Source: Luteolibacter luteus
GTDB lineage: Bacteria; Verrucomicrobiota; Verrucomicrobiia; Verrucomicrobiales; Akkermansiaceae
Assembly: GCF_012913485.1 (NCBI RefSeq)
Contig: NZ_CP051774.1
Span: forward strand, 5,022,001 to 5,086,000
DNA: 64,000 nucleotides
Direction: 5' to 3'
Shown here: piece by piece, positions 16,559 to 23,850 of the stretch
How positions within the stretch are numbered: the first letter of the stretch is position 1
Layout: every line of letters begins with the position of its first letter
Notes under the pieces: generated by a model
Databases searched by the model: none
What the model was told of the DNA's origin: nothing
Seen by the model: the letters and a program-made list of their open reading frames with translations, nothing else
Position numbers and translations under genes: made by a program

Positions 16559-17032
16559 CTACTTTAGCTCCACGTCATCGATCCACAGGGTGCCTTCGCC
16601 GCGGTTGCTCTCGAGCATGATGGATTCAGGATTGGATTCGGGGCGCTCGATCTCCTGCTTCACGGTGATCCACTCGCCTGACCTGGTGATTTTAGCCGCA
16701 GCCACCAGTGCGGAATTTTCGGCTTTGTCGTAGATCCGGAGACGCCATTGAACGGGCGATTTCTCCGTCGCCTGCGATGCCTTGATGCGGAAGGAGACGG
16801 TGAGTTTTTTCCAGTCCGCGGGCCACTCGATCGGCTGGGAGAGGCCGAAGACGCCGCCATCCAAGGTGACTTCGAGGAGAGAATTGTCCTTCTTTTCGGG
16901 ATCGGGGATGACCTTGCCTTCATCGCAGGTCCATGGCTTCAACTCCTTGTCAAAGCCGGGGTTTTTCAGGAGAGGTCCGGCGGCGGCGGGGAGGGTGAGG
17001 AGCAAACAAAGAATCCACCGAGTCGTTTTCAT
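16559..17032 (-). CDS. Small secreted carbohydrate-binding-like protein
   Basis: 157 aa with a clean signal peptide (MKTTRWILCLLLTLPAAAGP). The mature part begins 'LLKNPGFDKELKPWTCDEG', the usual start of a jelly-roll carbohydrate-binding module (N-x-G-F-E-x-x-x-x-W). It ends 'GTLWIDDVELK', the typical last strand of the same fold (x-x-W-I-D-D-V-x-L). The core, 'LTVSFRIKASQATEKSPVQW', is consistent with a beta-sandwich. It is a single module without an enzyme domain. The ligand is unknown. Confidence 0.7.
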   Translation of the reverse strand: MKTTRWILCLLLTLPAAAGPLLKNPGFDKELKPWTCDEGKVIPDPEKKDNSLLEVTLDGGVFGLSQPIEWPADWKKLTVSFRIKASQATEKSPVQWRLRIYDKAENSALVAAAKITRSGEWITVKQEIERPESNPESIMLESNRGEGTLWIDDVELK

Positions 17033-17038
17033 GCCTTA

Positions 17039-17404
17039 TCAAGGAGGAAGATGCCGTTTGAAGTCCATGGAAGAATGGAGGATTCGCACGATCTGGAGGG
17101 ACTCACCCTCCCCTCTGCGGCGAGTTGGCAGCCTTTGAACAGGTCCTCGCGATGCCGGAAGCGTCCGGGAGTTTCCTGTATCTGCTGGAACTTCGCCCAG
17201 AGGGCTTTCAAGGAGGTGGTCTCCTGCTCCTTATCCCATCTTTCGAGCGTATATTCGCGGATCGACTGAAGGTCCGCGATGGCAGCCTTGGTCAGTCTGA
17301 GGGCGCAGTGCCTCGCGAATCACTTCGTTGGCGTTGTGGTAGAGCCCTGAGGCTACCTTCTCCTTGACCGCCTTCTCCAATTCCGGCGTGAGGGAAATAT
17401 TCAC
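17039..17404 (-). pseudogene. Degenerate parDE toxin-antitoxin remnant
   Basis: From a GTG at 17404 the frame reads a ParD/CopG-like antitoxin start: 'NISLTPELEKAVKEKVASG' then 'LYHNANEVIREAL'. The similarity then jumps to another frame, continuing as ParE toxin: 'RLTKAAIADLQSIREYTLER', 'WDKEQE', 'LKALWAKFQQIQETPGRFR'. After 'CQLAAEG' it jumps back to the first frame for the ParE end, 'SLQIVRILHSSMDFKRHLPP', with a stop at 17039. The C-terminal part of ParD and the start of ParE are missing, as are some ParE residues before 'SLQIVR'. So at least two deletions or frameshifts have destroyed both proteins. An 84-aa frame through the ParD part (17231-17485) remains open but lacks the normal ParD tail. 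Confidence 0.7.
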
Positions 17405-17566
17405 GAGTGAAAATTGCCCCGGATGGCAGGATTCGTCAAAAATTGACAGGGGGAAGGGTGAGCCAGCCTTCCATTGTGCTTGCAATACCCTGAGAATCCG
17501 CTTTCTTCCGCGGTCCCGAGCAAGGGCGGACTGGCCAAGGTGGCTGGACTGAACAGACTATATTCA

Positions 17567-17824
17567 ATGAGCGAAAGCACCATCAATCTGGCGGACTTCA
17601 AGATCCACGAAACCGACACCGGCAGCGCTGATTACCAGGTCGCCCTGATGACCCAGCGGATCGTCCACCTGACAGCCCACCTTCAGCTTCACAAGAAGGA
17701 CACCTCGTCCCGCCGCGGACTCCTGAAACTGGTCGCCCAGCGCCGCAAGCTGCTCGACTACGTAAAGGCCAACTCGGAAGAGCGCTACCAGAAGCTCTTG
17801 CAAGGCCTGAACCTCCGCAAGTAA
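17567..17824 (+). CDS. rpsO: 30S ribosomal protein S15
   Basis: 85 aa, slightly shorter than the common 89. The S15 signature is clear: 'DTGSADYQVALMTQRIVHLT' followed by 'HLQLHKKDTSSRRGLLKLV', then 'AQRRKLLDYVKANSEERY' (the R-R-x-L-L-D-Y-L motif). The ATG at 17567 follows the longer open frame beginning at 17474, whose extra residues do not resemble S15. It is the first gene of the classic rpsO-pnp pair. Its 3' side carries a strong hairpin before pnp. Confidence 0.93.
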   Translation: MSESTINLADFKIHETDTGSADYQVALMTQRIVHLTAHLQLHKKDTSSRRGLLKLVAQRRKLLDYVKANSEERYQKLLQGLNLRK

Positions 17825-17835
17825 CCCTTTCCTCG

Positions 17836-17862
17836 GACGGCCACGGTAACCCCGTGGCCGTC
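17836..17862 (+). promoter_or_regulatory. Intercistronic hairpin between rpsO and pnp
   Basis: A perfect 11-bp stem (GACGGCCACGG at 17836-17846 with its complement at 17852-17862) has a 5-nt loop and no T-run after it. It begins 11 bp after the S15 stop. It could be an attenuator, a factor-dependent terminator or an RNase III processing site. In E. coli the rpsO-pnp spacer is cut by RNase III as part of PNPase autoregulation. Which applies here is not known. Confidence 0.55.
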
Positions 17863-17888
17863 TCGCATGAAACGGCGGACTCTTTTTC

Positions 17889-17955
17889 GGGAAACGTTTT
17901 CCCTTCCGCCGTCGGACAGCCCTTTTATCCCTTTCTTACTTTGGGGACTGTCCGA
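17889..17955 (+). promoter_or_regulatory. Further inverted repeats in the pnp leader
   Basis: Two more inverted repeats precede pnp. One is GGGAAA/TTTCCC at 17889-17894 and 17898-17903 with a 3-nt loop. The other is TCGGACAG/CTGTCCGA at 17912-17919 and 17948-17955 around 28 nt. With the hairpin at 17836 they make the 187-bp leader highly structured. The pnp start itself lacks a strong Shine-Dalgarno sequence. Confidence 0.4.
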
Positions 17956-18011
17956 AATCCAAACACACGCCTGCGGCATGTCGCCGGAGGCACACACGAA
18001 AGACAGACAAG

Positions 18012-20165
18012 ATGAATATCCATAAAGTCACGAGCCAGGTCGGCTCGAACCCGATCACCTTTGAGACCGGGAAAATCGCAAAGCTGGCGGACGGCGCGGT
18101 CGTCGTCACTTGCGGCGAAACCGTGGTGCTGGTCACCGCCGTGTCGCAGACGAAAGTGAAGTCGGGCCAAACCTGGTTCCCGCTTTCCGTCGAGTACAAG
18201 GAAAAAGCGTCTGCCGCCGGCCAGTTCCCGGGCGGCTACTTCAAGCGTGAAGGTCGTCCGACCGAGAAGGAGATCCTCACATCCCGCATGACGGACCGCC
18301 CGCTGCGTCCGCTCTTCCCGAAGGGTTATCTTTACGACACCCAGATCGTGGCTCTGCTTCTTGCTGCGGACCAGATCAACGACTCCGACATTCTCTCGAT
18401 GAACGGCGCTTCCGCCGCTCTTGCAATCTCGGACATCCCTTTCGCGGGCCCGATCGGAGCCGTGCGCGTGGGCCGGGTGAACGGCGAGTTCATCATCAAC
18501 CCAGTCTTCGACGACCGAGCTGAAAGCGATCTCGATCTGGTGTATGTCGGCAACAAGACCGACGTCATCATGATCGAAGGTGCCGCCAACGAGCTTCCGG
18601 AGGAGGACTTCATCAAGGCGCTGCACTTCGCCCAAGAGGCGGTGCAGAAGCTGGTGGAAGCTCAGGAAGAGCTGGTCCGCCTGGCCGGCAAGCCGAAGCG
18701 CGAATACGCGCTCACTGTCGCCAAGGACGAACTGCTTGAAGTGGGCTACGAGATCGCCGGATCCCGCATCGAAGACGCCATCTACGCGCCGTCCAAGGTC
18801 GAGCGTGGCAAGAAGGTCGGTGTGCTCCGCGATGAAGTGGAAGCTGCGATCAAGGCCCGCTACCCGGAGTCGACCGACTTCGACGTCGAGCAGGTGTTCG
18901 AATACATCCAGAAGAAGGCATTCCGCATCTCCATCATGGAGAAGGGTCTGCGTGCCGATGGCCGCCAGGTGGGCGATCTCCGTCCGCTCTTCGCTGAAGC
19001 GAACTCGCTGCCGCGAGTTCACGGCTCCGCGATCTTCGCCCGTGGCGAAACGCAGGCTCTGGGGATTTGCACGCTGGCTCCGGCCGACGAGAAGCAATTC
19101 TTCGACAACTACGCCGGTGGTGAGGACAGCAAGCGCTTCATCCTCCACTACAACTTCCCTCCATTCTCGGTGGGTGAGACCGGCCGCATGGGTGGCCTGA
19201 ACCGCCGCGAGATTGGTCACGGTGCCCTTGCCGAGCGCTCGATCGCTCCGGTAATCCCGGATGTGGAAGACTTCCCGTATGCCATGCGCGTGTCCTCGGA
19301 AGTCATGGAGTCGAATGGTTCCACCTCGATGGCCACGGTTTGTGCCGGAACCATGTCGCTGCTCTGCGCTGGTGTCCCGCTCAAGGCTCCGGTCGGCGGT
19401 ATCTCCGTGGGTCTCGTGACGGAGTGGAACGACGATGGCACGATGAAGGCACACAAGGCCCTGCTCGACATCATCGGTTCCGAAGACTTCTACGGTGACA
19501 TGGACTTCAAGCTCTGCGGCACTGACGAAGGTGTCACGGGCTACCAGCTGGACCTCAAGCTTCCGGGCCTGCCGCTCTCGATCCTTGAGGAAGCCATCCA
19601 CATGGCGAAGGCAGCCCGTTCCACGATCATCGCCAAGATGACCGAAGCGGTGGCCGGTCCGCAGGACCTGAGCCCGCACGCCCCACGCATCGTGTCCGTG
19701 AAGATCCCCGCCGACCGCATCGGCGAGCTCATCGGGCCTGGCGGCAAGAACATCAAGGGTATCCAGGCCGAGTCCGGCGCCGAGATCAACATCGAGGACG
19801 ACGGCACCGTGCACATCTACGCTTCCAAGGAAGAAGGATTGCTGCGCGCGAAGTCGCTCATCGAGCGCATGTTCCAGGAGATCGAAGTGGGCAAGATCTA
19901 CACCGGCAAGGTGGTCAGCATCACGAACTTCGGTGCCTTCATGGAAGTGCTCCCGGGCAAGGACGGCCTGATCCACGTCTCCGAGCTGGCCGAAGGCCGC
20001 ACCGAGAAGGTGGAAGATGTCGTCAAGAAGGGCGACATGGTCACCGCCAAGTGCCTTGGCGTGGACGAGAAGGGCCGCGTGAAGATGAGCCGCAAGGCCG
20101 TGCTTCGCGAGGAGAAGGCCAAGGCTGCCGAAGCGGAAGGTGCCGCTGCCGGTGCTGAAGGCTAA
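18012..20165 (+). CDS. pnp: Polyribonucleotide nucleotidyltransferase (PNPase)
   Basis: 717 aa, full length. Two RNase PH-like domains are present: 'TGKIAKLADGAVVVTCGETV' region and 'FPGGYFKREGRPTEKEILTS' in the first, 'RADGRQVGDLRPLFAEANSL' and 'MATVCAGTMSLLCAGVPLKA' in the second. Then comes a KH domain ('IGELIGPGGKNIKGIQAESG', about residues 575-600) and an S1 domain ('GKIYTGKVVSITNFGAFMEV', about 630-700). It degrades RNA 3'-to-5' phosphorolytically in the degradosome or alone. It ends with an Ala/Glu-rich tail and is followed by a strong terminator. Its position after rpsO is the conserved bacterial arrangement. Confidence 0.97.
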   Translation: MNIHKVTSQVGSNPITFETGKIAKLADGAVVVTCGETVVLVTAVSQTKVKSGQTWFPLSVEYKEKASAAGQFPGGYFKREGRPTEKEILTSRMTDRPLRPLFPKGYLYDTQIVALLLAADQINDSDILSMNGASAALAISDIPFAGPIGAVRVGRVNGEFIINPVFDDRAESDLDLVYVGNKTDVIMIEGAANELPEEDFIKALHFAQEAVQKLVEAQEELVRLAGKPKREYALTVAKDELLEVGYEIAGSRIEDAIYAPSKVERGKKVGVLRDEVEAAIKARYPESTDFDVEQVFEYIQKKAFRISIMEKGLRADGRQVGDLRPLFAEANSLPRVHGSAIFARGETQALGICTLAPADEKQFFDNYAGGEDSKRFILHYNFPPFSVGETGRMGGLNRREIGHGALAERSIAPVIPDVEDFPYAMRVSSEVMESNGSTSMATVCAGTMSLLCAGVPLKAPVGGISVGLVTEWNDDGTMKAHKALLDIIGSEDFYGDMDFKLCGTDEGVTGYQLDLKLPGLPLSILEEAIHMAKAARSTIIAKMTEAVAGPQDLSPHAPRIVSVKIPADRIGELIGPGGKNIKGIQAESGAEINIEDDGTVHIYASKEEGLLRAKSLIERMFQEIEVGKIYTGKVVSITNFGAFMEVLPGKDGLIHVSELAEGRTEKVEDVVKKGDMVTAKCLGVDEKGRVKMSRKAVLREEKAKAAEAEGAAAGAEG

Positions 20166-20180
20166 TCCCTGACAGATTCC

Positions 20181-20217
20181 AAAGCCCGGTCTTCCGCGAG
20201 GGAGGCCGGGCTTTTTG
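20181..20217 (+). terminator. Rho-independent terminator after pnp
   Basis: The stem AAAGCCCGG/CCGGGCTTT extends inward by CTTCC/GGAGG-type pairing around a GCGA loop, followed by a T-run (20211-20217). It begins 16 bp after the pnp stop codon. Confidence 0.9.
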
Positions 20218-20275
20218 TTTCCGCAAACCGCGGCCAGCTTGTGGAAGAGAGGACTTCCGGGATAAGTGGAGAGGA

Positions 20276-20548
20276 ATGGATCAGGAACTTCAAGAGGAAG
20301 AGCGTGGGTTTCCCCGCATCTACCTGCATTGCACGGCGTTTGCGGTTATGGCTGCGACTTTCTTTTTGATCCTTGTTCTCCACGGCGACCTTCATCGCCT
20401 TGAAGACGCTTGGGGTGTGATCGTCGTGGCTTGTTTTCCTGCTGTTTTTGTCGAGGTTCTGCTGCGCAGCCGGGTGGAACGGCCGATCTGGCCTGCGGCC
20501 ATTTTAGCAGCGATGATCGGGTGGGATATCGCTTCTCGCCTCGGATGA
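20276..20548 (+). CDS. Small membrane protein, unknown function
   Basis: 90 aa with three hydrophobic segments: about 17-37 (LHCTAFAVMAATFFLILVLH), 45-63 (AWGVIVVACFPAVFVEVLL) and 70-88 (PIWPAAILAAMIGWDIAS). Polar, charged turns lie between them and the N-terminus is acidic (MDQELQEEE). I do not recognise a family. The open frames on the other strand here are Arg/Ser/Pro rich and look like shadows, so this one is preferred. It stands alone after the pnp terminator. Confidence 0.5.
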   Translation: MDQELQEEERGFPRIYLHCTAFAVMAATFFLILVLHGDLHRLEDAWGVIVVACFPAVFVEVLLRSRVERPIWPAAILAAMIGWDIASRLG

Positions 20549-20685
20549 GGCGGTATTCCGGCGCTGTGCCGGAGATCAAGGTGCGGGAAAGACAGGATGC
20601 GGGATAGTCAAAGAAGATAAATGACCGCCGGTGGTCCGGGTCCCGTCCTTGAAGAGGCGGGGATCCACTTCATATTGCCGCAGCC

Positions 20686-20844
20686 ATGAGCGACACGACT
20701 GCTACTGCCCCGATCGAAGCCGAGGTGACCTGCCACATTTGCGGGGATGAAGCGGTGATGGTGGTGGACGGCAAGGGCTGGTGTGCCTCCTGTGTCCATG
20801 CCAGGGGATCGTGCTGCGCGGAATCCGAGATGGATGAGGAGTAG
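20686..20844 (+). CDS. Small zinc-ribbon-like protein (52 aa)
   Basis: A 52-aa open frame from an ATG at 20686. It starts with a short polar region, then 'VTCHICGDEAVMVVDG', then 'GWCASCVHARGSCC', and ends in an acidic tail. The spacing C-x2-C-x12-C-x2-C is that of a small zinc ribbon, with an extra CC pair after it. There is no signal peptide, so it should be cytoplasmic. The function is unknown; such mini-ribbons may bind nucleic acid or act as metal-binding adaptors. The Cys pattern is the main support that it is real. Confidence 0.55.
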   Translation: MSDTTATAPIEAEVTCHICGDEAVMVVDGKGWCASCVHARGSCCAESEMDEE

Positions 20845-21079
20845 CGGCGGGTCGTTAGATGGGGGGCATTCTAACCACCATCCATGGCAGTTGAATGGCC
20901 GGTTTTGGTCCTGTTGAGTCCACAAGTTGATATTCGCGGGAGGAGTGGATGTTTCTCCGGGGGCTTTGCCCTATCAGAAAAACAAGTGTCGGGCACGAAA
21001 GGGGATTGCATAGATGATGCAGGATGGGGATAACCCGCGGCCTGTCACCCGAGAGCTACCTGCCCTTTGAAGCCATTCC

Positions 21080-21883
21080 ATGTCATTTCCGGAGCTTAGC
21101 GAGGCTGACGTCCGATCCATGATCCGCCTGGTCGGCGATGTTGCTGTTTCCCGTGGCGGCGCCAATGAGAAGCGCCGGGTCCTGATGGATGGGTTGGTGA
21201 AACTGGTAGATGCCCAGCGGTGGTTCTGGTGCATGTCTTCCCGGGAGAAAAAGAAGTCCGGAGACCGCCCCCTGTATACCGCGATCGCCCATGGAGGCTT
21301 CGAGGACGGGACCTTCGCCAAGCTCATGAAGGCGGCGGATCATCCGGACAGCTGGGAGATCTTTTCCTCCATCAGCTCCGAGGTCCGCCGGAAAAATGTC
21401 CAGGTCACGGCTACCCGGCAGCAAATGGATACGGGGAACCGCTTCCTGCGGGACGATATCCGCCAGCTTTGGCGGGACGCGGGGGTGGGGGACCTGATGG
21501 TCTCGATCAGCCCGATGGCCAGCGGGGATTTCAGTGCGGTGGGGATCTATCGTGAGGATGAGTCGTCGGAGTTCGATGGACGTGAGGCGAAGATCGCACA
21601 CATCGTGCTCGCGGAGGTTCCTTGGCTCCACGAAACCGGCTGGTCTGAGGGTGACCAACTCGGAGTGCTGCCAAAGCTTTCCCCCCGGAGACGTGCGGTT
21701 TTGAACTTGGTTCTGGAAGGTCACCCTCGGAAGGAGATGGCCTCCATGCTGGGAATCTCCACTCACACCCTCGACGGATACGTGAAGGATATCTTCCGCC
21801 ACTTCAGCGTGCATTCCCAAGCCGAGCTGATTGCCCGCTTCCGTTTGGGATCACCCGAAAATACCCCCGGAATCGGGGACTAG
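21080..21883 (+). CDS. LuxR-family transcriptional regulator
   Basis: 267 aa. The C-terminal 60 residues are a LuxR/FixJ helix-turn-helix: 'LPKLSPRRRAVLNLVLEGHP' then 'RKEMASMLGISTHTLDGYVK' and 'DIFRHFSVHSQAELIARF'. This is the standard 'L-T-x-R-E-x-x-V-L-x-L-x-x-x-G-x-x-x-K-E-I-A' scaffold with V-K/H-x-x-x-I-F-x-K following. The first 190 residues are a sensor-like domain with no clear family ('AQRWFWCMSSREKKKSGDRP'). No receiver-type Asp motif is visible, so it is probably a stand-alone regulator rather than a two-component response regulator. No obvious partner gene is adjacent. Confidence 0.8.
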   Translation: MSFPELSEADVRSMIRLVGDVAVSRGGANEKRRVLMDGLVKLVDAQRWFWCMSSREKKKSGDRPLYTAIAHGGFEDGTFAKLMKAADHPDSWEIFSSISSEVRRKNVQVTATRQQMDTGNRFLRDDIRQLWRDAGVGDLMVSISPMASGDFSAVGIYREDESSEFDGREAKIAHIVLAEVPWLHETGWSEGDQLGVLPKLSPRRRAVLNLVLEGHPRKEMASMLGISTHTLDGYVKDIFRHFSVHSQAELIARFRLGSPENTPGIGD

Positions 21884-21907
21884 CGGCTGGCATCATCTCC
21901 CGGCAAC

Positions 21908-21935
21908 GTGCGCCCCGTACGATTTCGGGGTGCAC
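21908..21935. terminator. Possible hairpin after the LuxR gene
   Basis: GTGCGCCCCG (21908-21917) pairs with CGGGGTGCAC (21926-21935) at nine of ten positions around an 8-nt loop, 25 bp after the regulator's stop codon. No T-run follows, so if it terminates it may be factor-dependent. Confidence 0.3.
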
Positions 21936-22077
21936 ACTTCCCCCCCTCTCCGGGGAGCGCAAACCAACCAAGTGTCCCGTCGTCGCGTCGTCTCGCTGCC
22001 GGGTTGCTCATGATGCCCGATTCGGCAGCCCCTCGCACGCGGCGGCGGGCAGTTTCCCCGGGATCCGCTTTCGCAGC

Positions 22078-22209
22078 TCAGGGCGTGGCTACGGGGGCGT
22101 CCTTGCGGGAGTATTCGGTATTCGCGCTCATGTACCAGAGCGCGGCTCCCGTGCCGATCACGGCGATCAAGATCAGGAGGGTGAGCAGAAGACCGAGGCA
22201 GGATTTCAT
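22078..22209 (-). CDS. Small single-helix membrane protein (43 aa)
   Basis: A 43-aa open frame, MKSCLGLLLTLLILIAVIG at the start, with one hydrophobic helix at about residues 4-28 followed by 'YMSANTEYSRKDAPVATP'. The helix-then-short-polar-tail plan, and a Cys near the start, are typical of small verrucomicrobial membrane proteins, but no function is known to me. It lies 75 bp downstream of rsmB on the same strand and may be cotranscribed. Confidence 0.55.
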   Translation of the reverse strand: MKSCLGLLLTLLILIAVIGTGAALWYMSANTEYSRKDAPVATP

Positions 22210-22283
22210 CGGAAGGTCGGACGCTGAGTGTTCAGTTTTCTGCGGGAGCGGCAAGGCTGGAGAAACGAGGGAGGGCCCGCTTC

Positions 22284-23513
22284 TCAGAGAGTCTTTTTGA
22301 GAAGCGCGGCATAGGCGCCGTCCGTGCCATCAAGTTGAGGAAGTACCTGATGGGACTTCTCCAAGCGCAGTGAAGGCTCTTCCGCGAGAAGTGCCAGGAT
22401 CAGGTCCTCGTTCTCTTCCGGCTCGATCGAACAGGTGGAGTACACCAGTCGTCCGTCTGGCTTCAGGCAAGGGAGGGCATTGTCGATAATCTGGCGCTGG
22501 AGCTTGGTGAGATCGCCAATGTCCTTCTGCTGGAGGCGCCAGCGCACGTCGACGCGGCGGCGGAAAACCCCGGTATTCGAGCAGGGCACATCCAGCAGGA
22601 TCGCATCGAAGGCACCGTGCCACTTCTCCGGGGCGGGCTGGCTCCAATCGTGGACATCGATCTCTGCGTCCGCGCAATGGAGACGCTTCAGATTGTCGCG
22701 CAGGCGGGGCAGGCGCTTCTCATTGGAGTCCGTGCAGACCAGATCCTTGCCGCTGCCTTGGGCAGCCGCGATGAGGAAGGCCTTGCCACCAGGGGCTGCG
22801 CAGGCGTCGAGGATCCTCTCGCCCGGCTTCGGGTCGAGAAGCTCGACGGAATGACGGGTGGCCGGGTCTTGGATGTAGATCGCGCCCTTTGCGAGCAGTT
22901 CCCCCGGGATGGGGCCCTCGATGCGGAGGAAGCCTTCGGGCATGTCTTCCGTGCTGGCATTCTCCGGCAGGCTAACAGGTTCCTTCACCAAGGGATTGAG
23001 CCGCGCAATGACCGGTGCCGCGCCATTATTGAAAGCCATCAGGGCTTCGGCTTCGTCCTTTCCGAAGATTTGCTGCCAGCGTTTGCAGAGCCAATCAGGA
23101 TGGGAATGGCGGACCTCGGGAGGCAGGGGGGCGGTATCCAGAAGTTCCTTCCGGTTCGTTGCGGCGCGGCGCATCACCGCATTGATGAGTCCGCGCACGG
23201 AGCTCTTGCCGAGTTCCACGGTCTCGAAGACCGCGGCGTGATCGGGAAGCTGGAGAATGAGGAGCTGGCAGAGGCCCACGCGCAGGATGTCGCGGGTTTC
23301 ATCGTCCAGTTTGCCCTTCCGCAGCCCGGCGATCCAGTGGTCCAGCAGACGAAGGTTCCGCAGCACGCCGAGCACGATCGCGTTCAAGAGGGCACGGTCC
23401 GCCGAGGAAAGGTCATTCCGGGAGGCGTGCCGCTCGATCAGGTTCTCGGCGTAGGCGTGGCCCTTTGACCAAGCGCGGAGAATGGAAACGGCGGCGCGGC
23501 GGGGTGATTTCAT
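22284..23513 (-). CDS. rsmB: 16S rRNA (cytosine(967)-C(5))-methyltransferase RsmB
   Basis: 409 aa, close to the 429 aa of E. coli RsmB. The N-terminal third is a NusB-like RNA-binding domain ('SPRRAAVSILRAWSKGHAYA', 'LINAVMRRAATNRKELL'). The catalytic part has the SAM-binding 'ILDACAAPGGKAFLIAAA', the acidic 'LVCTDSNEKRLPRL', and the two m5C-methyltransferase cysteines in 'ILLDVPCSNTGVF' and 'LVYSTCSIEPEENE'. The residues needed for catalysis are intact. Downstream genes read the same way, and the upstream side faces the repeat-rich spacer. Confidence 0.92.
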   Translation of the reverse strand: MKSPRRAAVSILRAWSKGHAYAENLIERHASRNDLSSADRALLNAIVLGVLRNLRLLDHWIAGLRKGKLDDETRDILRVGLCQLLILQLPDHAAVFETVELGKSSVRGLINAVMRRAATNRKELLDTAPLPPEVRHSHPDWLCKRWQQIFGKDEAEALMAFNNGAAPVIARLNPLVKEPVSLPENASTEDMPEGFLRIEGPIPGELLAKGAIYIQDPATRHSVELLDPKPGERILDACAAPGGKAFLIAAAQGSGKDLVCTDSNEKRLPRLRDNLKRLHCADAEIDVHDWSQPAPEKWHGAFDAILLDVPCSNTGVFRRRVDVRWRLQQKDIGDLTKLQRQIIDNALPCLKPDGRLVYSTCSIEPEENEDLILALLAEEPSLRLEKSHQVLPQLDGTDGAYAALLKKTL

Positions 23514-23850
23514 GGGAAAGACTCAAGACTTGAAGACGCAAGATACAAGACTTGAGCCGTCCGTCGGGGTGGAAGTGGAGGCGATCGGGGCTCTTTGCAA
23601 GCATTGGGGACATGTTCCTTGGGAAAAGACCCGGAATGGGAGGACACGAGACGGAAGACTTGAGCCGTCCGTCGCGGTGGCAGAGCGGCGCAATCGGGTC
23701 GCTCATCAGGCCCTGTGGTTCTGGTGTAGATCCTCGCTTCGGGCGATCCTCCAGTCTTTCGTCTCTGCCAAAAAGCAAGAAGCACGGGGTGGTCCCGTGC
23801 TTCGAGCGATCCTCAAGTCTTGCGTCTTGAGTCTTGAAGTCTTGCGTCTC
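23514..23850. repeat. Repeat-rich spacer between rsmB and ugd
   Basis: A 24-base unit beginning GACTTGAGCCGTCCGTCG occurs at 23549-23572 and again at 23657-23680 with one mismatch. The preceding 40 or so bases (GGGAAA-GAC... versus GGGAAAAGAC...) are similar too, so this is a diverged tandem duplication of about 110 bp. Near 23750-23845 AAGTCTTGCGTC-type words recur in the opposite orientation (23815-23826, 23837-23848, and a variant at 23751-23762). They complement the GACGCAAGA and CAAGACTTGA words at 23530-23555. No gene is evident. Confidence 0.6.
23771..23803 (-). terminator. Rho-independent terminator of ugd
   Basis: A perfect 10-bp stem (GAAGCACGGG 23779-23788, complement 23794-23803) with a 5-nt loop is followed on the minus strand by TTGCTTTTT (23771-23778 region). 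It lies about 47 bp after the ugd stop codon. Confidence 0.75.

Noticed and set aside
17231-17485. Intact 84-aa ParD antitoxin
   Set aside because: Only about 33 residues resemble ParD; the rest is out-of-frame ParE sequence, so it is treated as part of a pseudogene.
17925-19976. Long open frame of 683 codons on the strand opposite pnp
   Set aside because: It is a shadow of a GC-rich coding frame: composition is His/Arg/Val/Asp rich with no motif, and PNPase on the plus strand is certain.
23514-23850. CRISPR array
   Set aside because: Only two near-identical 24-base units at about 108-bp spacing, with no regular repeats of 25-40 bases and no cas genes.
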